NCBI RefSeq assembly: GCF_036417845.1
Contig: NC_089980.1
Location: forward strand, 44,142,501-44,206,500
Direction of reading: 5' to 3'
Source of the DNA: Apteryx mantelli
Taxonomy: Eukaryota; Chordata; Aves; Apterygiformes; Apterygidae
DNA length: 64,000 bases
Part shown: positions 23,401 to 34,690 of the stretch, piece after piece
Position numbering within the stretch: the first letter of the stretch is position 1
Layout of the letters: each line of letters begins with the position of its first letter
Notes under the pieces: generated by a model
What the model was told of the DNA's origin: nothing
Seen by the model: the letters and a program-made list of their open reading frames with translations, nothing else
The model's database searches: none
Program-made: the position numbers and the translations under genes

Positions 23401-26400
23401 GAAGAGAAGTTGACTTGCTGGCCTAGTGCTGAGTATCTTGTCTGGTATATGTTCTTGTTAGAACAGGTTGTCTGAGGGTCAGTAAGCAAAACATTTGCTC
23501 TTTCAAAAAATGTTCCCTGTAGCCAGAAAGAAAGCAGCATTCCTGTTTTAACTCCCCACACAGTTCTGGGAGGGAGGAGAGGAGAAGCCCAGAGACGGTT
23601 TTTCATAAGGACAGTTTTTGGTGGTTTATGCTCAGTAAATACATATCAGAATGCCCCAGAGCAGCCGAGACCCCCAAGAAGAGCATGGGAGAAATATTCG
23701 CATTTTCCCTAGAGTGATGAGGCTTATTCTTTCTGGGCACTAACATAGTCTTGAGTTCTGTGATGATTACAGCACAGAAATTCAGCCCCACCAAATGTCC
23801 ATGGACGTTGCTGTTCAGAGAACACCCAGAGAGAGCTTGCTGCACGCTTCCCCCACATATTGGCATGCTTTGGGAAACATCCTTCCGCTTGGCTTCCAGA
23901 AGAGAAATCAATTCTCATGTAACTATTAAGGTGCCCTGGCCATGTAGGGCATTGCCCTTAACAAAGAGCACTGCAGGTTATTACCAGTGCATGTGAAGGT
24001 GGTCCATGCTAGTTCGGAGAGCGAATATTTGATTGCGGTGTGGGGCGAGTTCTGCTATTGGGGTGAGTTCTGCTGTTGCTCTCTGCAGAAGTTTGGGCAG
24101 CTTTATCTCATTTAATTCAGCTCTCTGTGTCCAAGATCCTGTGGGTTCAGAAAACAGGGGCAGGCATTTCCAGAAGATGAACCATTTCACCCTAGAATAG
24201 GCATGGGATGTCAGTGGCATGATCTGCCTTCTGGAAGAGCCTGCCCTATCCACTATAAAAGCAGCTAATTTATTTAGCCTACACGACAAGGAGTCTGAAG
24301 CAAAGCGAGATGAATCCTGCCTCTGGTGAGCAGCTGCCATGGGCTTAACTCACTTGAGGTCTTCTGAAAAGCTCATTCCAAAGCACTGGTCATTTTAATG
24401 CCCCTGTCTTTTATCCCCTCAGATTTTCAAGCTGACACGCAGCAAAGTGGATGATGACAAGGCCAGGCTGCTGATCCAGAACTTGCTGGATCACCCCTGT
24501 TTGATGGAGCTGAACTTGTCCCACAATCTCATCGGGGACAAGGGGGCATGTGCTGTTGGCAAATTGATCAACCACAGCAAATTAGAAATCCTTGATATGT
24601 GTAACAACCAGATCCGTCACCTGGGGGCTCAGGCTCTTGCTCAAGCCCTGGCCAATAACTCCACCCTGACCTCCCTGAATCTACGCCTCAACTGCGTGGA
24701 GGATGAAGGCGGGCAGGCAATTGGCCGTGCCCTGCTGACCAACACCACTCTGAAGTCTATCCATCTGGGAAGCAACGAGCTGTCAGAGCCAACCGCTACA
24801 CTTTTCTCCCAAGTCCTTGCTCAGAACAGCGCACTGACTAGTATCAATTTCTCATGCAACCACATAGGGCTGGTAAGAGAAACCCTTTCACTCTGCAGCT
24901 TGTGTGTCTGAGTGGTTGTGTTGCAAAGCAGACACTGAGCCTGCTCTGTCTCAAAGCCACAGAGCCAAATGCATCCCTCACTTTGCCATCCTGCTGTGGT
25001 AACAACAGTTACAAGTAATGAAGAGACTATAGCAGATGTCAGGAAGAAGAACATCTTTTTCTGTGTGCACACACACATTTATCTCACCTATTATGTCCCG
25101 CTCTTTTCACAGAGCTCTCAGGTGGAATCTGGCTTCCAGTCTTTGAGCTTCTGGGCAGACAAATTTCCCCATGGGAAACTGAAATCCAGGAAAATGGGAA
25201 AATCACAGCCACTTTACACACAGGGGAGTAGAAAATAGTGATAGGTGGCATGATATTAGGGCCTTATTCATATCCTCTGTATTTTGGATCTGCTGTGCCA
25301 TCTGTCACTCAGCAGCACACAGGTAGTTTCACCCTTCCCAGAAACTCTCCTGGCCATCAAACACTCAGAGAAGATTCTTAGAAAATTGTATCAGTTATTG
25401 AGCTGCTGTAACTCACCCTACAGCTCTGGACTGGTATGGTGGTTCAAAAGCGTCACATCTGGATGCTTATATGTGGCTCCTAAATCATGGGCTCACATTT
25501 TCCGGATATGAGCATCCACAGATCCTACTATATCCCTAAGAGCTATAGTATGCAACATCTCCACAAGCCAGACCACTTCTCTTCAGCTGATTAAAAAGAT
25601 CTTTAGAAATCTGAAACTAAATAGCCAAATGCAATTATGTTGGCTTTTAAACTTTCTGTGCTGCCTCAATTTTCTCACTGTCACAATAAAGAGGTAGCAA
25701 GACCAGCTGTCCCTGCTGGCAGGAATATTGGCTCAATGTTTTTGACAAAGGTTTTAAAAGGACTTGATGGCAGAAAACCTTTTGTGAGTTCTGATTTTTA
25801 TGATCCTGGATACAGAAAAACGTTTCAGTGTAATGATACAAGGGGCAAAGACTGGAAAGGATAGAAGGATTTTTGCTTAGAAAATAATAATCTCTGTGCT
25901 TAGCACCTTCCATAAGATGAGCTCTCCTGGTGCCCATTTGTGAAGCTCCACAGCACCCCAACAAGTGGACTGTATTATTATCTTTGCTTTATACACAGGG
26001 GAAGTGACGGCCTCACTGGAGATTCCTCAGTGAATCAATGATACAGTTACAAATTACATGTAAAAATGTCCACAGGCCATTGCTATGATCACTGTGATCC
26101 TGAACATGGCAATACAGTTCGGGAGCTGAGATTCCTGGTTACCAAATTGCTAAAGATGTGCCAAATTCTGGCCACTGTACTCTCTTAAAAGGAGACTCAT
26201 CTCCCTTCTCATGCTCTGTCCATTTTAGCAAAGGTCTAGCAGGTAGGGTGCTGGGGAGAGAGGACTGTCTGAATGGAGGAGACTGGGTCAGCACATTTAT
26301 TCAGTACCTGAAAGAGAACAGCTGTGGGAAAAAAAAGTCAAATGGTTACATCCCTAAAGATGATTTTTCAGGTAAGAGAAGGAAATGCACCAACTGTTCC

Positions 26401-27113
26401 TAAAGCTGATATCTATGTAGCATTTTCCATCAAAGCTTGAACTTCCCATGCAGACTGGACTTCAGTTGCTTGAGAGTGTCCCCCCACAAAAGCTGATCCT
26501 CCCAGGGAGATGGCATCTGAGCAGGAGATCATGAGCACAGGGGTTCTTGGCACTGCGGAGATGAGGAAAAGTGCACAAATCATGCTGCCATTTGCCCCAT
26601 CCAGCAGTGAGCTGAGGACTGAGGCACAGGTTGGAGCAGGCTCCTTTCAGGTTATTATCTCCATCTGTGCTATGAACCAGCCCGAGCTTGAGGGCTGCTG
26701 ACCTGATACCCAGAAAGAGTCGTTAGCTGGTGTCATATCACTGTGTGCTGCATAAGGTTACACTGCTCTGTACTTCTCTTGCAAGCAATGTTTCAGGCTT
26801 GGGTGGAGGCCTTAGCCACTTTTCGCACAGTCTGATGGGCTCCTTTCTCTGCAGCTCTACCACCAACAGCAGGGGAGTGCAGGGGAAGTTGCTCTGGGGA
26901 TGAGAGAAAGGCAAAGATAAACTTCACTCTTTGACCTCCTCTTCTCATCCCTCCTCTTACCAATTGCAGGATGGTGGCAAGCAGCTGCTTGAAGGGCTCA
27001 TGGATAACAAGATTTTGACTGAGTTTGACCTCCGCCTGGCAGAGGTGGGCCAGGAGAGTGAATATCTCATCAATCAAATTCTGCAGGCCAACCAGGAAAG
27101 AGCCCGGCTGTGA
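20233..27113 (+). CDS. TCTE1: TCTE1 / DRC5, nexin-dynein regulatory complex subunit 5 (whole coding span)
   Basis: The coding sequence joins 20233-20413, 22460-23028, 24423-24872 and 26970-27113, all with GT-AG introns and a continuous frame, giving 447 aa. TCTE1 (DRC5) is a leucine-rich-repeat subunit of the axonemal nexin-dynein regulatory complex. It links doublet microtubules and regulates dynein in motile cilia and sperm flagella. The N-terminal conserved segment starts at residue 31 (RIIAEDPEWSLAIVP). The central region keeps WKRMFFERHLENIL and DCGMNFEWNLF. Residues 277-443 form six ribonuclease-inhibitor-type LRRs of 27-28 residues. ATG 20233 follows an in-frame stop and has A at -3. 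From memory the human protein is about 501 aa, so this copy lacks about 30 N-terminal residues and the mammalian C-terminal tail. Orthology is secure; the exact ends are less so. Confidence 0.95.
20745..20885. repeat. Dispersed sauropsid repeat, copy 2 (gctgtacaaa family)
   Basis: Contains acggtagcactcaa, then cccccattgtgctgagtgctgtacaaa, then ctccctgctccaaggagc. The element order is that of the copies at 19935-20065 and 44660-44745, and this copy is the best preserved of the three. Confidence 0.7.
21807..21834. repeat. Tandem repeat, ggaatca x4
   Basis: Four perfect head-to-tail copies of the 7-mer ggaatca inside a TCTE1 intron. This is a small, recent-looking tandem repeat that may be polymorphic in length. 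Confidence 0.95.
22460..23028 (+). CDS. TCTE1: TCTE1 coding exon 2
   Basis: The acceptor is cccctccag and the donor is aaa|GTAATG. The exon completes codon 61 (AAG) and encodes residues 61-250, the conserved central region. It includes LPLTVTANLI, SWKRMFFERHLENIL, an acidic stretch (EEEDDFSDSGRD) and the VKDCGMNFEWNLF block. The acidic stretch falls where the human protein is also low-complexity and variable. Confidence 0.95.
23029..24422 (+). other. TCTE1 intron
   Basis: A 1394-base GT-AG intron, phase 0 at both ends. No repeat or gene in it could be identified with confidence. Confidence 0.85.
24423..24872 (+). CDS. TCTE1: TCTE1 coding exon 3 (leucine-rich repeats)
   Basis: The acceptor is tatcccctcag and the donor is ctg|GTAAGA. 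A phase-0 exon of exactly 150 codons encodes residues 251-400. It opens with IFKLTRSKVDDDKAR and carries four complete LRRs (277-303, 304-331, 332-359, 360-387) plus the first half of the fifth. The LxxLxLxxNxI pattern and the 28-residue period mark the ribonuclease-inhibitor type. Confidence 0.96.
24873..26969 (+). other. TCTE1 last intron
   Basis: A 2097-base GT-AG intron. A MIR-like fragment in antisense orientation lies near 25970-26060. No coding exon was recognised. Confidence 0.8.
25970..26060 (-). repeat. MIR-like SINE fragment
   Basis: The run tattattatctttgctttatacacaggggaagtgacggcctc has the spacing of the MIR ttattatccccattttacagatgaggaaactgaggc region read in antisense. It is strongly diverged. 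Confidence 0.4.
26970..27113 (+). CDS. TCTE1: TCTE1 last coding exon
   Basis: The acceptor is ttaccaattgcag. The exon encodes residues 401-447 and ends in TGA at 27111-27113. It completes the fifth LRR and carries the sixth (416-443, LTEFDLRLAEV...), then stops four residues later (RARL). The mammalian protein continues past this point for about 30 low-complexity residues, which are absent here. Confidence 0.95.
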   Translation, partial: DGGKQLLEGLMDNKILTEFDLRLAEVGQESEYLINQILQANQERARL

Positions 27114-27995
27114 TCTCTGCAGTGTCCATCAGTCAAACCCCTCTGAAGAAAAATCTCCAGAAATCAATGGGCTTTTCAGATACTGGAAGTCCACTGTGTA
27201 AGATTTGACATGAAATACCTCCCCTCTCTGAGTGCTGTGGCAAACATGGCTCCCAGCTGGAGGTGAGCAGGAGGGAAGCATAGGAGGCACTTAGTGACTG
27301 TAATCCAGACCAGACCAGCACACAGACTACAGAGAAAGACCTCTACAGCTTCTTCAGACATTTCCCTGTCTCCCCACCCATCTCTGGCATTCTGCTGTCC
27401 CACAGACTTCAAATCATCCCATGGTACCTTCGTGCCAGAAATTCCAGCTCTTCCCTTACAGACAGAATTGCCTGGAGCTGCAAGAAAAGGTTGTCTGTTC
27501 GAAAACATTGTACAGCCACTGGTGGTGGTGGCTTTAACTGGCCATGGTTTGTTTGCAGGAAGGTATTCAGCCTTTGAAATGTCACCAACAGAGTGGCTGG
27601 TGACAGGAGCAAAGACACTCACCTGCTCAGTCTCCCATGTTTCTAGACCACCTGCTTTGTCCGAGGCTTTGATATAGGATGGGATTTTTCATCCTTAATT
27701 TGCTGCAAAACAGCATCCATTTGATAACAGAGCAGATGCTAAGTTAATATCAGTCTCTGTGTGTGAACAGTAATGTTTTAGTGCCTTTTGGAAAGGCAGC
27801 CTTTACTTTGGAGGTTTGTCTTTATTTGTATTTTTGAGAAACACTCAACTTGTGGCAGCTACTACAGCCGCCTTTGCCAGATCCCCATCATCCTAGCTTG
27901 TGGCTCAATATGAGAAAAGCATTAGCTCTAATGGGACTGTAGTGGCTTCACAGAAGCAATTTGCCTCTTAAGTTCTCTCTCCCACTTTGCTCAAC

Positions 27996-28001
27996 ATTAA
28001 A
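27996..28001 (+). terminator. TCTE1: Candidate polyadenylation signal (ATTAAA) for TCTE1
   Basis: This is a common variant hexamer about 880 bases past the stop codon. The canonical AATAAA at 28341 is an alternative. Neither can be ranked without transcript ends. Confidence 0.3.
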
Positions 28002-28340
28002 TCCCATCTCCTGTGGTTTGTTACATGCTCTTGTAGCAAGCTCAGGATAGGATTATGAAAGGGAATGAGTTTGGGCAACTGGATGTTGTTCCACCTGTAA
28101 AACACCTAAGGTGAACAGCACCCCTAAATGGTCTAGTTCAGATTTAATCCTCAGGGCAGGCAGCTATTTCAGGCTTTTTCCTGGAGGTGGAAGTGTGATG
28201 CATAGATGGTAGAGGAATGTTGTTTGCAGTTGCTCAGAAGTTTTTTCTCATTATTGATTCAGCTGAGGTTTTAGCCCTGTTTTTATAGCAAAACCTGTCT
28301 AGTTTCAGATATGGATGGTAAAATGTAAAGAAAGCCATTC

Positions 28341-28346
28341 AATAAA
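28341..28346 (+). terminator. TCTE1: Candidate polyadenylation signal (AATAAA) for TCTE1
   Basis: A canonical AATAAA on the coding strand 1.2 kb after the stop, with a T- and GT-containing stretch (ctttcctgctctgtgctgtt) within the next 50 bases. It would give a 3' UTR of roughly 1.25 kb. Confidence 0.4.
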
Positions 28347-31300
28347 CGATAGCTCTCTCCAACATCCTTTCCTGCTCTGTGCTGTTAGGCCTTTGAACAC
28401 TGCCAGCCCTGCTTTGCAAACAGGTGAATTCTTTAAAACCAGATACTCACCTTTAAAACCAGATGCTCAGGAAGGCTCTTCCTTGCAAGCCTGTCAAAAA
28501 AAAAATTTTTGTGCTTCGCAGAACTTCGAATGAGAGGGATCCCTCCTGGGATCCTGCAGGACTGCTGGACCACAGATTTCACAGGGCTGAGTGGCAAACA
28601 AGACAGATCCCTCCCATCACAAGGAGAAGGGGTCAGTATAAGAAGCAGCCCAGGCTGTCACTTACCCTTCCCTTCTGCCCCATGAGTTATGGTCACCTGA
28701 AGAGGTTAGGAAAGGCCACCTACCTGATTGCCTTGGTCCTTTAATCACCCCAGTCAGGAGAAGTTGGCAGGAAATTAAGCAAACTGACTGACCCTTCTAG
28801 GCCTCCATTCACTCCCTGCCCTTTGAGCAATGCAGGGGCTTCAAGTGTCTCCCAACTCTGGCCTGCACCAGTGCTCACAGACCCACTGCTGAGAGCCATG
28901 TCAGTGAATCATCTGAAACTTTTATTACACCGATTTGGTTTACAGTCTTTGTACTTTGATATTTCCAACAAAAAAGGCAACATTGTGATATACTGTTTGT
29001 ACATATATAGAGAGACAGACAGAGCTAGATCATATTGACATAGTTGAAAAGTAAAAACTGTTCCCAGTGCTCACAAAAGAATTTGTTAGCCATATACCCG
29101 CTTGTGCCTTGCTCTGCCTGATGGATACAGACATCTATGGCTCTGCTGCCTGCAGGCCCCTGGCCGACAGGGCCTTTATCTGCTTGATGTCATGGCCTTA
29201 TAGATCAGAAAGGATAGAGTGCGAGGCTATCACCAGCAGCAGTGGCCACACGAGGGGTAGCGACACAGATCACCCTAAAGCCCTTGCAGATCAGTATAGC
29301 TCCCTTCCAAACTATTCATGGATGTTCCAGGGGCTACTAGGTCTGCAAGAAAATATAACCAGTGGCAGCAGCTGTGAAGCCTTCCCACCCTGGCATCTCC
29401 AACTATTTGTTTCCCATCCTCGAGACCGAGGTATTGAATAGATTTATTTCTTTTTATTTGCATTTACAAAATATTTCCACTGAATGACACACCTGAATGA
29501 GATGAAAGCTTGTGTTTAGAAATGGCAGAAAAGACCCAGATGAGATTCAGGCTGAAGAAAGAACAGCTCCAGCAATAAGGGTGGGATTTGGGTTTAAGGG
29601 GATGGCCTTGTCCTGGGAAAGCCTGCATGTAGCTCTGAGTGCGGGGCTGTGTCTGAACAGCGAGCTGTGCAGTAAGAGCTAGTGCTGCGAGGGCAGTGGT
29701 GTGATGCCTCAAACATGCTAGCAGAGCCCATGAAGAACAGGGCTGGAAAGAAAAAGGCTGTGAATATGTGTCACTGAAAAAACTCTATTAAATTGCTTTC
29801 CAGGATACTCACAGCTCCTCTGGCTGCAAATGGCCAAGACTGTTAACACAACACCGAAGCCTTCTAACCACCATCCAAACACATCACGTGCACGAACTCC
29901 TGGTCAGGTAGCTGTCTGGAGAACCCTTTGCCTTCCCTCCCATGAATTTCTCAGCCACTCAAAGAGCAAAACCAAAACCAAGCAGTCTGCGTGGCCAGAC
30001 ACTTGCCCACACGCAAGAGACCAGCAGAGTGAATTATCAGCCAGCTTGCAAGGGTTCAAACTGTTTCAAACACTGTACAAGTTGGTAAAAATTAAAGCCT
30101 GTTCCCAGACAACTGACAGAAACAAGAGATTCACTGAATGAACAATCCCATTTCTGGTAGGTCACTTGTCACATTCAGGTCCGATTACATAGGTGTGGGA
30201 CTACTCTGCAGTGTGGTCACTACTAGGTGATGTGTCTGGAAGGGCATGTGCTGCAGTGTGGTGCTGATTCAGGGTGAGTACAGACCCCCTAACTCTTCTG
30301 TGAAATTTGTACCCAGGAATTGCTGGGAGGCTTTGAGGAGGGAGGTTAATATGGGCCTTCGTATCTAGGAGAGAATGATCTTCTGCTCTTTTTCTGGGGT
30401 CTTTTCTTCCCTCCCGTCACCGTCCAGCACTGAGGAACATGGGTGCCCTGTAAACAGCATTCAGTCATGTGAAACAGCAGAGGCAGGAGGACCCCAGCCA
30501 ACCTGGGAGCATCCTCTTGCTCACAGGGTGTGCATCAGTCTGTACCAGTGTGATGGGGAAGATGGGGGTGGCTGGGAAGTAAAAGAGGCTCCCAGACTTC
30601 TGAATTCAGGGGAATGACACAAGCGCTTTTGCTTTGAATATGCCAGAAGGTGCCTCTGCTCTGGCCTGACAGGGTGCGAGGCTGGCTCCCTAATGCAGCA
30701 GATGGCGAGCTGTGCTTTGCTGCTCTGAGTGCAGTGCACACAGTGGAAGGACCTGGTGGCTGGCTTCCCAGGCCTCTCAGCTTCTACTCACAGCGACGGA
30801 GGCATCGATTTGCAAGGTGTCATGCTGGCATATGTCGTAAACATGACAGCAGGTTGATTTCGAGCACCAACTAGGGATGGAGGAGCAGGCTGCCTTGAGG
30901 ACAGGCAGACACCATGCATGGAAATCATTACTGCACTCACCCTCCCTTCGCTCCATCGGGGCTGGCTTTGTCCACACTGAATTTCTGTCCCTGGCTGCCA
31001 GGGTACCTGCTGGCCTTCAACATAACCAGCCAAGGTGCTCGTGACTGCAGAGAAGGAAAACAGTGGAGCTGTGTGCTGCCCCCCAAAACAGCATAATAGA
31101 GCCAACTGTATCTCCTGACAGGGTGAGGGCCTGGGCTCAGGCAGGCTTGGAGCATTTCCAGGTCACCTCCTAGAGAGGTGAACTTTGAAACTGAATTGGG
31201 GAGTAAGTTGCATGCTTGTAAAACAGTATGGCAAGCACTACTAGCCTGATGCACACAAGGTGCAGGCCACAGCCCTGCACCGCAGGTGACTGACACAGCT

Positions 31301-34300
31301 CTCCTGATTGCTGGTGACCCATCGTTTTATCCCATTAGCACCAAAAATGCTGGTGCTCTACACACAACACTCTCTCTCCAAACATCCCCACCAGCTAGCC
31401 CTGTTCTGGGCCCATGCACTGCTCTGCTGACAGATGTCCATGTCAGCCTGCGCTTTTTGCTAACATGATCCTCTCCTGGATTCTTCCTTTAGTCACAGTG
31501 AAGAGAGATGAAGCCTGAGCTCATGTGGCTTGGAAGATGGGAAGCAGCACAGAGCCAACCCCTGCATCAGCTTTCCTAGGCAGAGAGGACAGCTAAGAAA
31601 TGAAGCAGTTCCTCCCTACAGGCTGTGCCTGAAATAGCCAACACTGTCAGATCCCCGTCCCCAGCCTTGATGGATTAGCCTCTCCAAGGCACAAGGCAAT
31701 TTATTCACTAGTGACATTTACACCTTGTGGCTGCATTATCCACTGTGGTTTGGTGACACGTGCTCAAACTGTCAGTGCTGAGCTGAGAGGCAACATTGTT
31801 GCTCTGATGATGCAGAGAGGCTTGGCCTAGGCACCTGAGTTTGCAAATACCTCCTATCTGTCTCCTTAGCCAGAGTATGTTCACAGTCTGTTTTGTTCCA
31901 GGTCTTTTCCATCAAATGTCCTGCTCGCTCTCTTTCATTCTGTCTTCTTCCCTACCTTGAAACACTGGCACTCTAGCACACAGGCTCCTGCCCTGTCTTG
32001 TCTCATGTCTCCCACAAAAATCATCACATCTACAAAGCCTTCAACAGCTGTTCACATGCAGACCCTCCCTCCTAGATCTCGTTGAGCATTCACACTGTTC
32101 TGCACTCCTAAGTTAGCTCCTCCATGAGCTGGGTCTTGTTCAGCCCACAACAAAGCTTCTCTCCATCTCAGCAGAGCAGCACAGAGCCCATGTTCAGAGA
32201 AACCCCTGCAGACATGCTGCTTTCATCATGACACTGTCCCCTGGTCCCACACAGCTACAAGAGCCTACTTGCTCCTCTTCATCAGGGAGAACACCAGTGA
32301 ATTGGAGATAAGGAACAGCAAAATGTCAAGGGCTTCTGTTTTCTGGCTCCAGTCTGCTGAACTTCTCTCTGCAAAGCTCTGAAGTGCCTGCCTATAAGGG
32401 CTGAAGAAAGTGCTGGCAAGCTCCTCAAGAAAGCATAAACCAATACAAAAGTAACATGCCAGAGGGCAGGATGCACTGCAGTGCTCTACAGGCTACACTA
32501 TTTTCCCTCAAGGCAAGCACAAGGCACGCAAATGCGCGAGCAGTGTTTGAAGGCAGTGTACAGTCAAACTAGCAGATTACCCTGAGGTCTGGCCACAAAC
32601 ATGGCCAGAAGTCATTACACATCCACAGGTATTTCACAGCTGGCCCACAGCACCTAGCAGAAAAGAGACTCAAATGGTATGAACTCACAGCCTAAGAGGT
32701 TGTCGTGACCTCAGGAGTTCAAGGAGAGGGATGCTTTGGATAGCTCAAAAGAATGACAATTTTCAAGTCAAATTTGGGGAGGGTGAGAATAGCCGGAGAG
32801 TGTTGGCCAGGGAGCAGATCCAACAGCTCTCCCATTTCAGCCAGCCAGCAGAGGACTAGCTTGTTCTCAAACACTGCTTGCTACCTGCTTTTATCCCTGC
32901 TCTCTGCCATTCACAGCAGCAAATGTGATGCTTCACACCATCTTCTCACAAAAACCAGGTCAGGAGCTTCCTTTCATAAGCAACGAGGAATTCTCTGTCA
33001 CCTTGCAAACCACTCACTACAAGAACAAATGGGCTCCACGAAACCAAAGCCACAAATGCGACAACCCTCTGCATGGCTGCAATCCTCCAGCTGTGCACAT
33101 GAGCACACAGAAACACCCCCCAATGCACATGCACTTGCTTGGATGGCAAGGACAGACCTCAGTGCCTGCAGATGAAGATTTTAAACTCCAGCCTCTGCTC
33201 CTGATCAGCCTACCTCGTTGCAAAATCACAGGCCTACTATCCAAATCTTCCTTTAGCCTTTCTTTTGCACCAACACTACACACTTCTAATAGAGCTGGCT
33301 GAAATGGAGTGTTTAAATGCACATCTTCATCATCAAAGATGAAACTTTTTGAGCAAAGAACAGCAAACTGAAACATTCCTCAACACTGTTTAGGTCTTTT
33401 AGTCTCACCAGGTACCATTCTTTTCTTTTCCCCTCACCTCACCTCCTGGAGACAGGCATTCCTGGAAGGCCAGGTGCAACACACACAAACAAAACCCAAC
33501 AACTTCTCATTGTGCTGAACAGGAGGGAATGTTTGCTTTCAACTGATCCTCTGCATCTGCTTCTGGAGACTCATATAGCCTCAGGCTTGGGTTTTTCAAA
33601 CCTTTTCACCATTACTGGTTCATGGGCTGCCATCCAAAGTCAGAATTCATGGCATGTCAGCTGACAGTGCTGCTAATGGACATTGGGACCATGGGACTGA
33701 TACAAAATACTAAGTCATCTCAACACATTCTAGCTAGGCTGTTTCTTTCACTAATGTGAGTAGCTAAGATCGCAGAAGCAGCTTGCACTGATGGAGAGTG
33801 AAAGAACCTTGTGTGTCTGTGTGTGAAGTTACTTTGCTCTACTAAGTCTGCTAAGTTATAATCACAGTAGGTGATCCACCCATTCCCAAAGTTCTAAGGA
33901 CTGGGAATGGTTCAGGACAGGCATCAATTTCTCACAAGCTTCATTTCCCTAAATGTCTGAAATCTACAAAAAACAAACGAACAAAAAGCCCCAACAAAAA
34001 CAGTCTTCATCGTAAGGAGGGGAGGAATAAAACTCAATTAGCTTTCCAGCAGCAGTTGTGCTTATTCTCAGTGCTGGATGGACATGCTGCACATTGATAT
34101 GGGCTTCTGAACACTCGGCAGTTTCTGGAAGTGCTGCATAGGTGGATGATGTACCTGTCAGTAGAGCCTGGCTATGGGTTGCAGGCAGAGGAGCTTGCTG
34201 AACTCCACAAAGAAACTGTCCCTCCCCCAAGTAAGACAGACAAGACAGAGAGGGAAGGAAGAAGGGGAGTCCATGAGGCTATGGGTCTTGAAAGTTCAGT

Positions 34301-34644
34301 TTTGTTCCTGGAACCTCTTTTTCTTTGTGTGTGGAAAGACTATGCTCCTGGGAGAGAAGGCTCTTCTCCCAGTCCACCAGAGGTCAGTTTGCTTGTTAGC
34401 TTGCTTTTGAGGGAGTTGATGAGATCACATCCATGGACATAACGTTCCTCTTCGTGGAGCAGCTGTGATGGAGGCAGTACAGCAGAACAACTCAACCCAC
34501 TGCTTGAAGATCCAGTAGATATTCAACATTCCTTCATGTTGGCCAAGTCCCAACATGAACCCCATGCATCAAAGCAACACTGCAAAGGATCAATTTGTCT
34601 GGATTCAAGGGCAGATCACTCTGAGGAGATGCTGGGCCATGCTC

Positions 34645-34690
34645 ACACTGGTGTAGTTCCACTGGCTTCAATAAAATTACACTAGGAATG
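34645..34690. repeat. Short sauropsid repeat fragment (ctggtgtagttccactggcttcaat type)
   Basis: The phrase cactggtgtagttccactgg followed by cttcaataaaattacactagga has the inverted-repeat layout (tggtgta ... tacact) of a short, very common reptile repeat. The family name is unknown to me. Confidence 0.4.

Noticed and set aside
28915-29460. Several TTTATT hexamers (AATAAA on the minus strand) as an alternative, very distant TMEM151B 3' end
   Set aside because: They are more than 12 kb past the stop codon, while a signal with a GT-rich element lies 116 bases past it. AT-rich DNA yields such hexamers by chance.
30686-30705. CTCF-like GCAGCAGATGGCGA
   Set aside because: Two mismatches to the core at strongly constrained edge positions. 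Too weak to list as a site.
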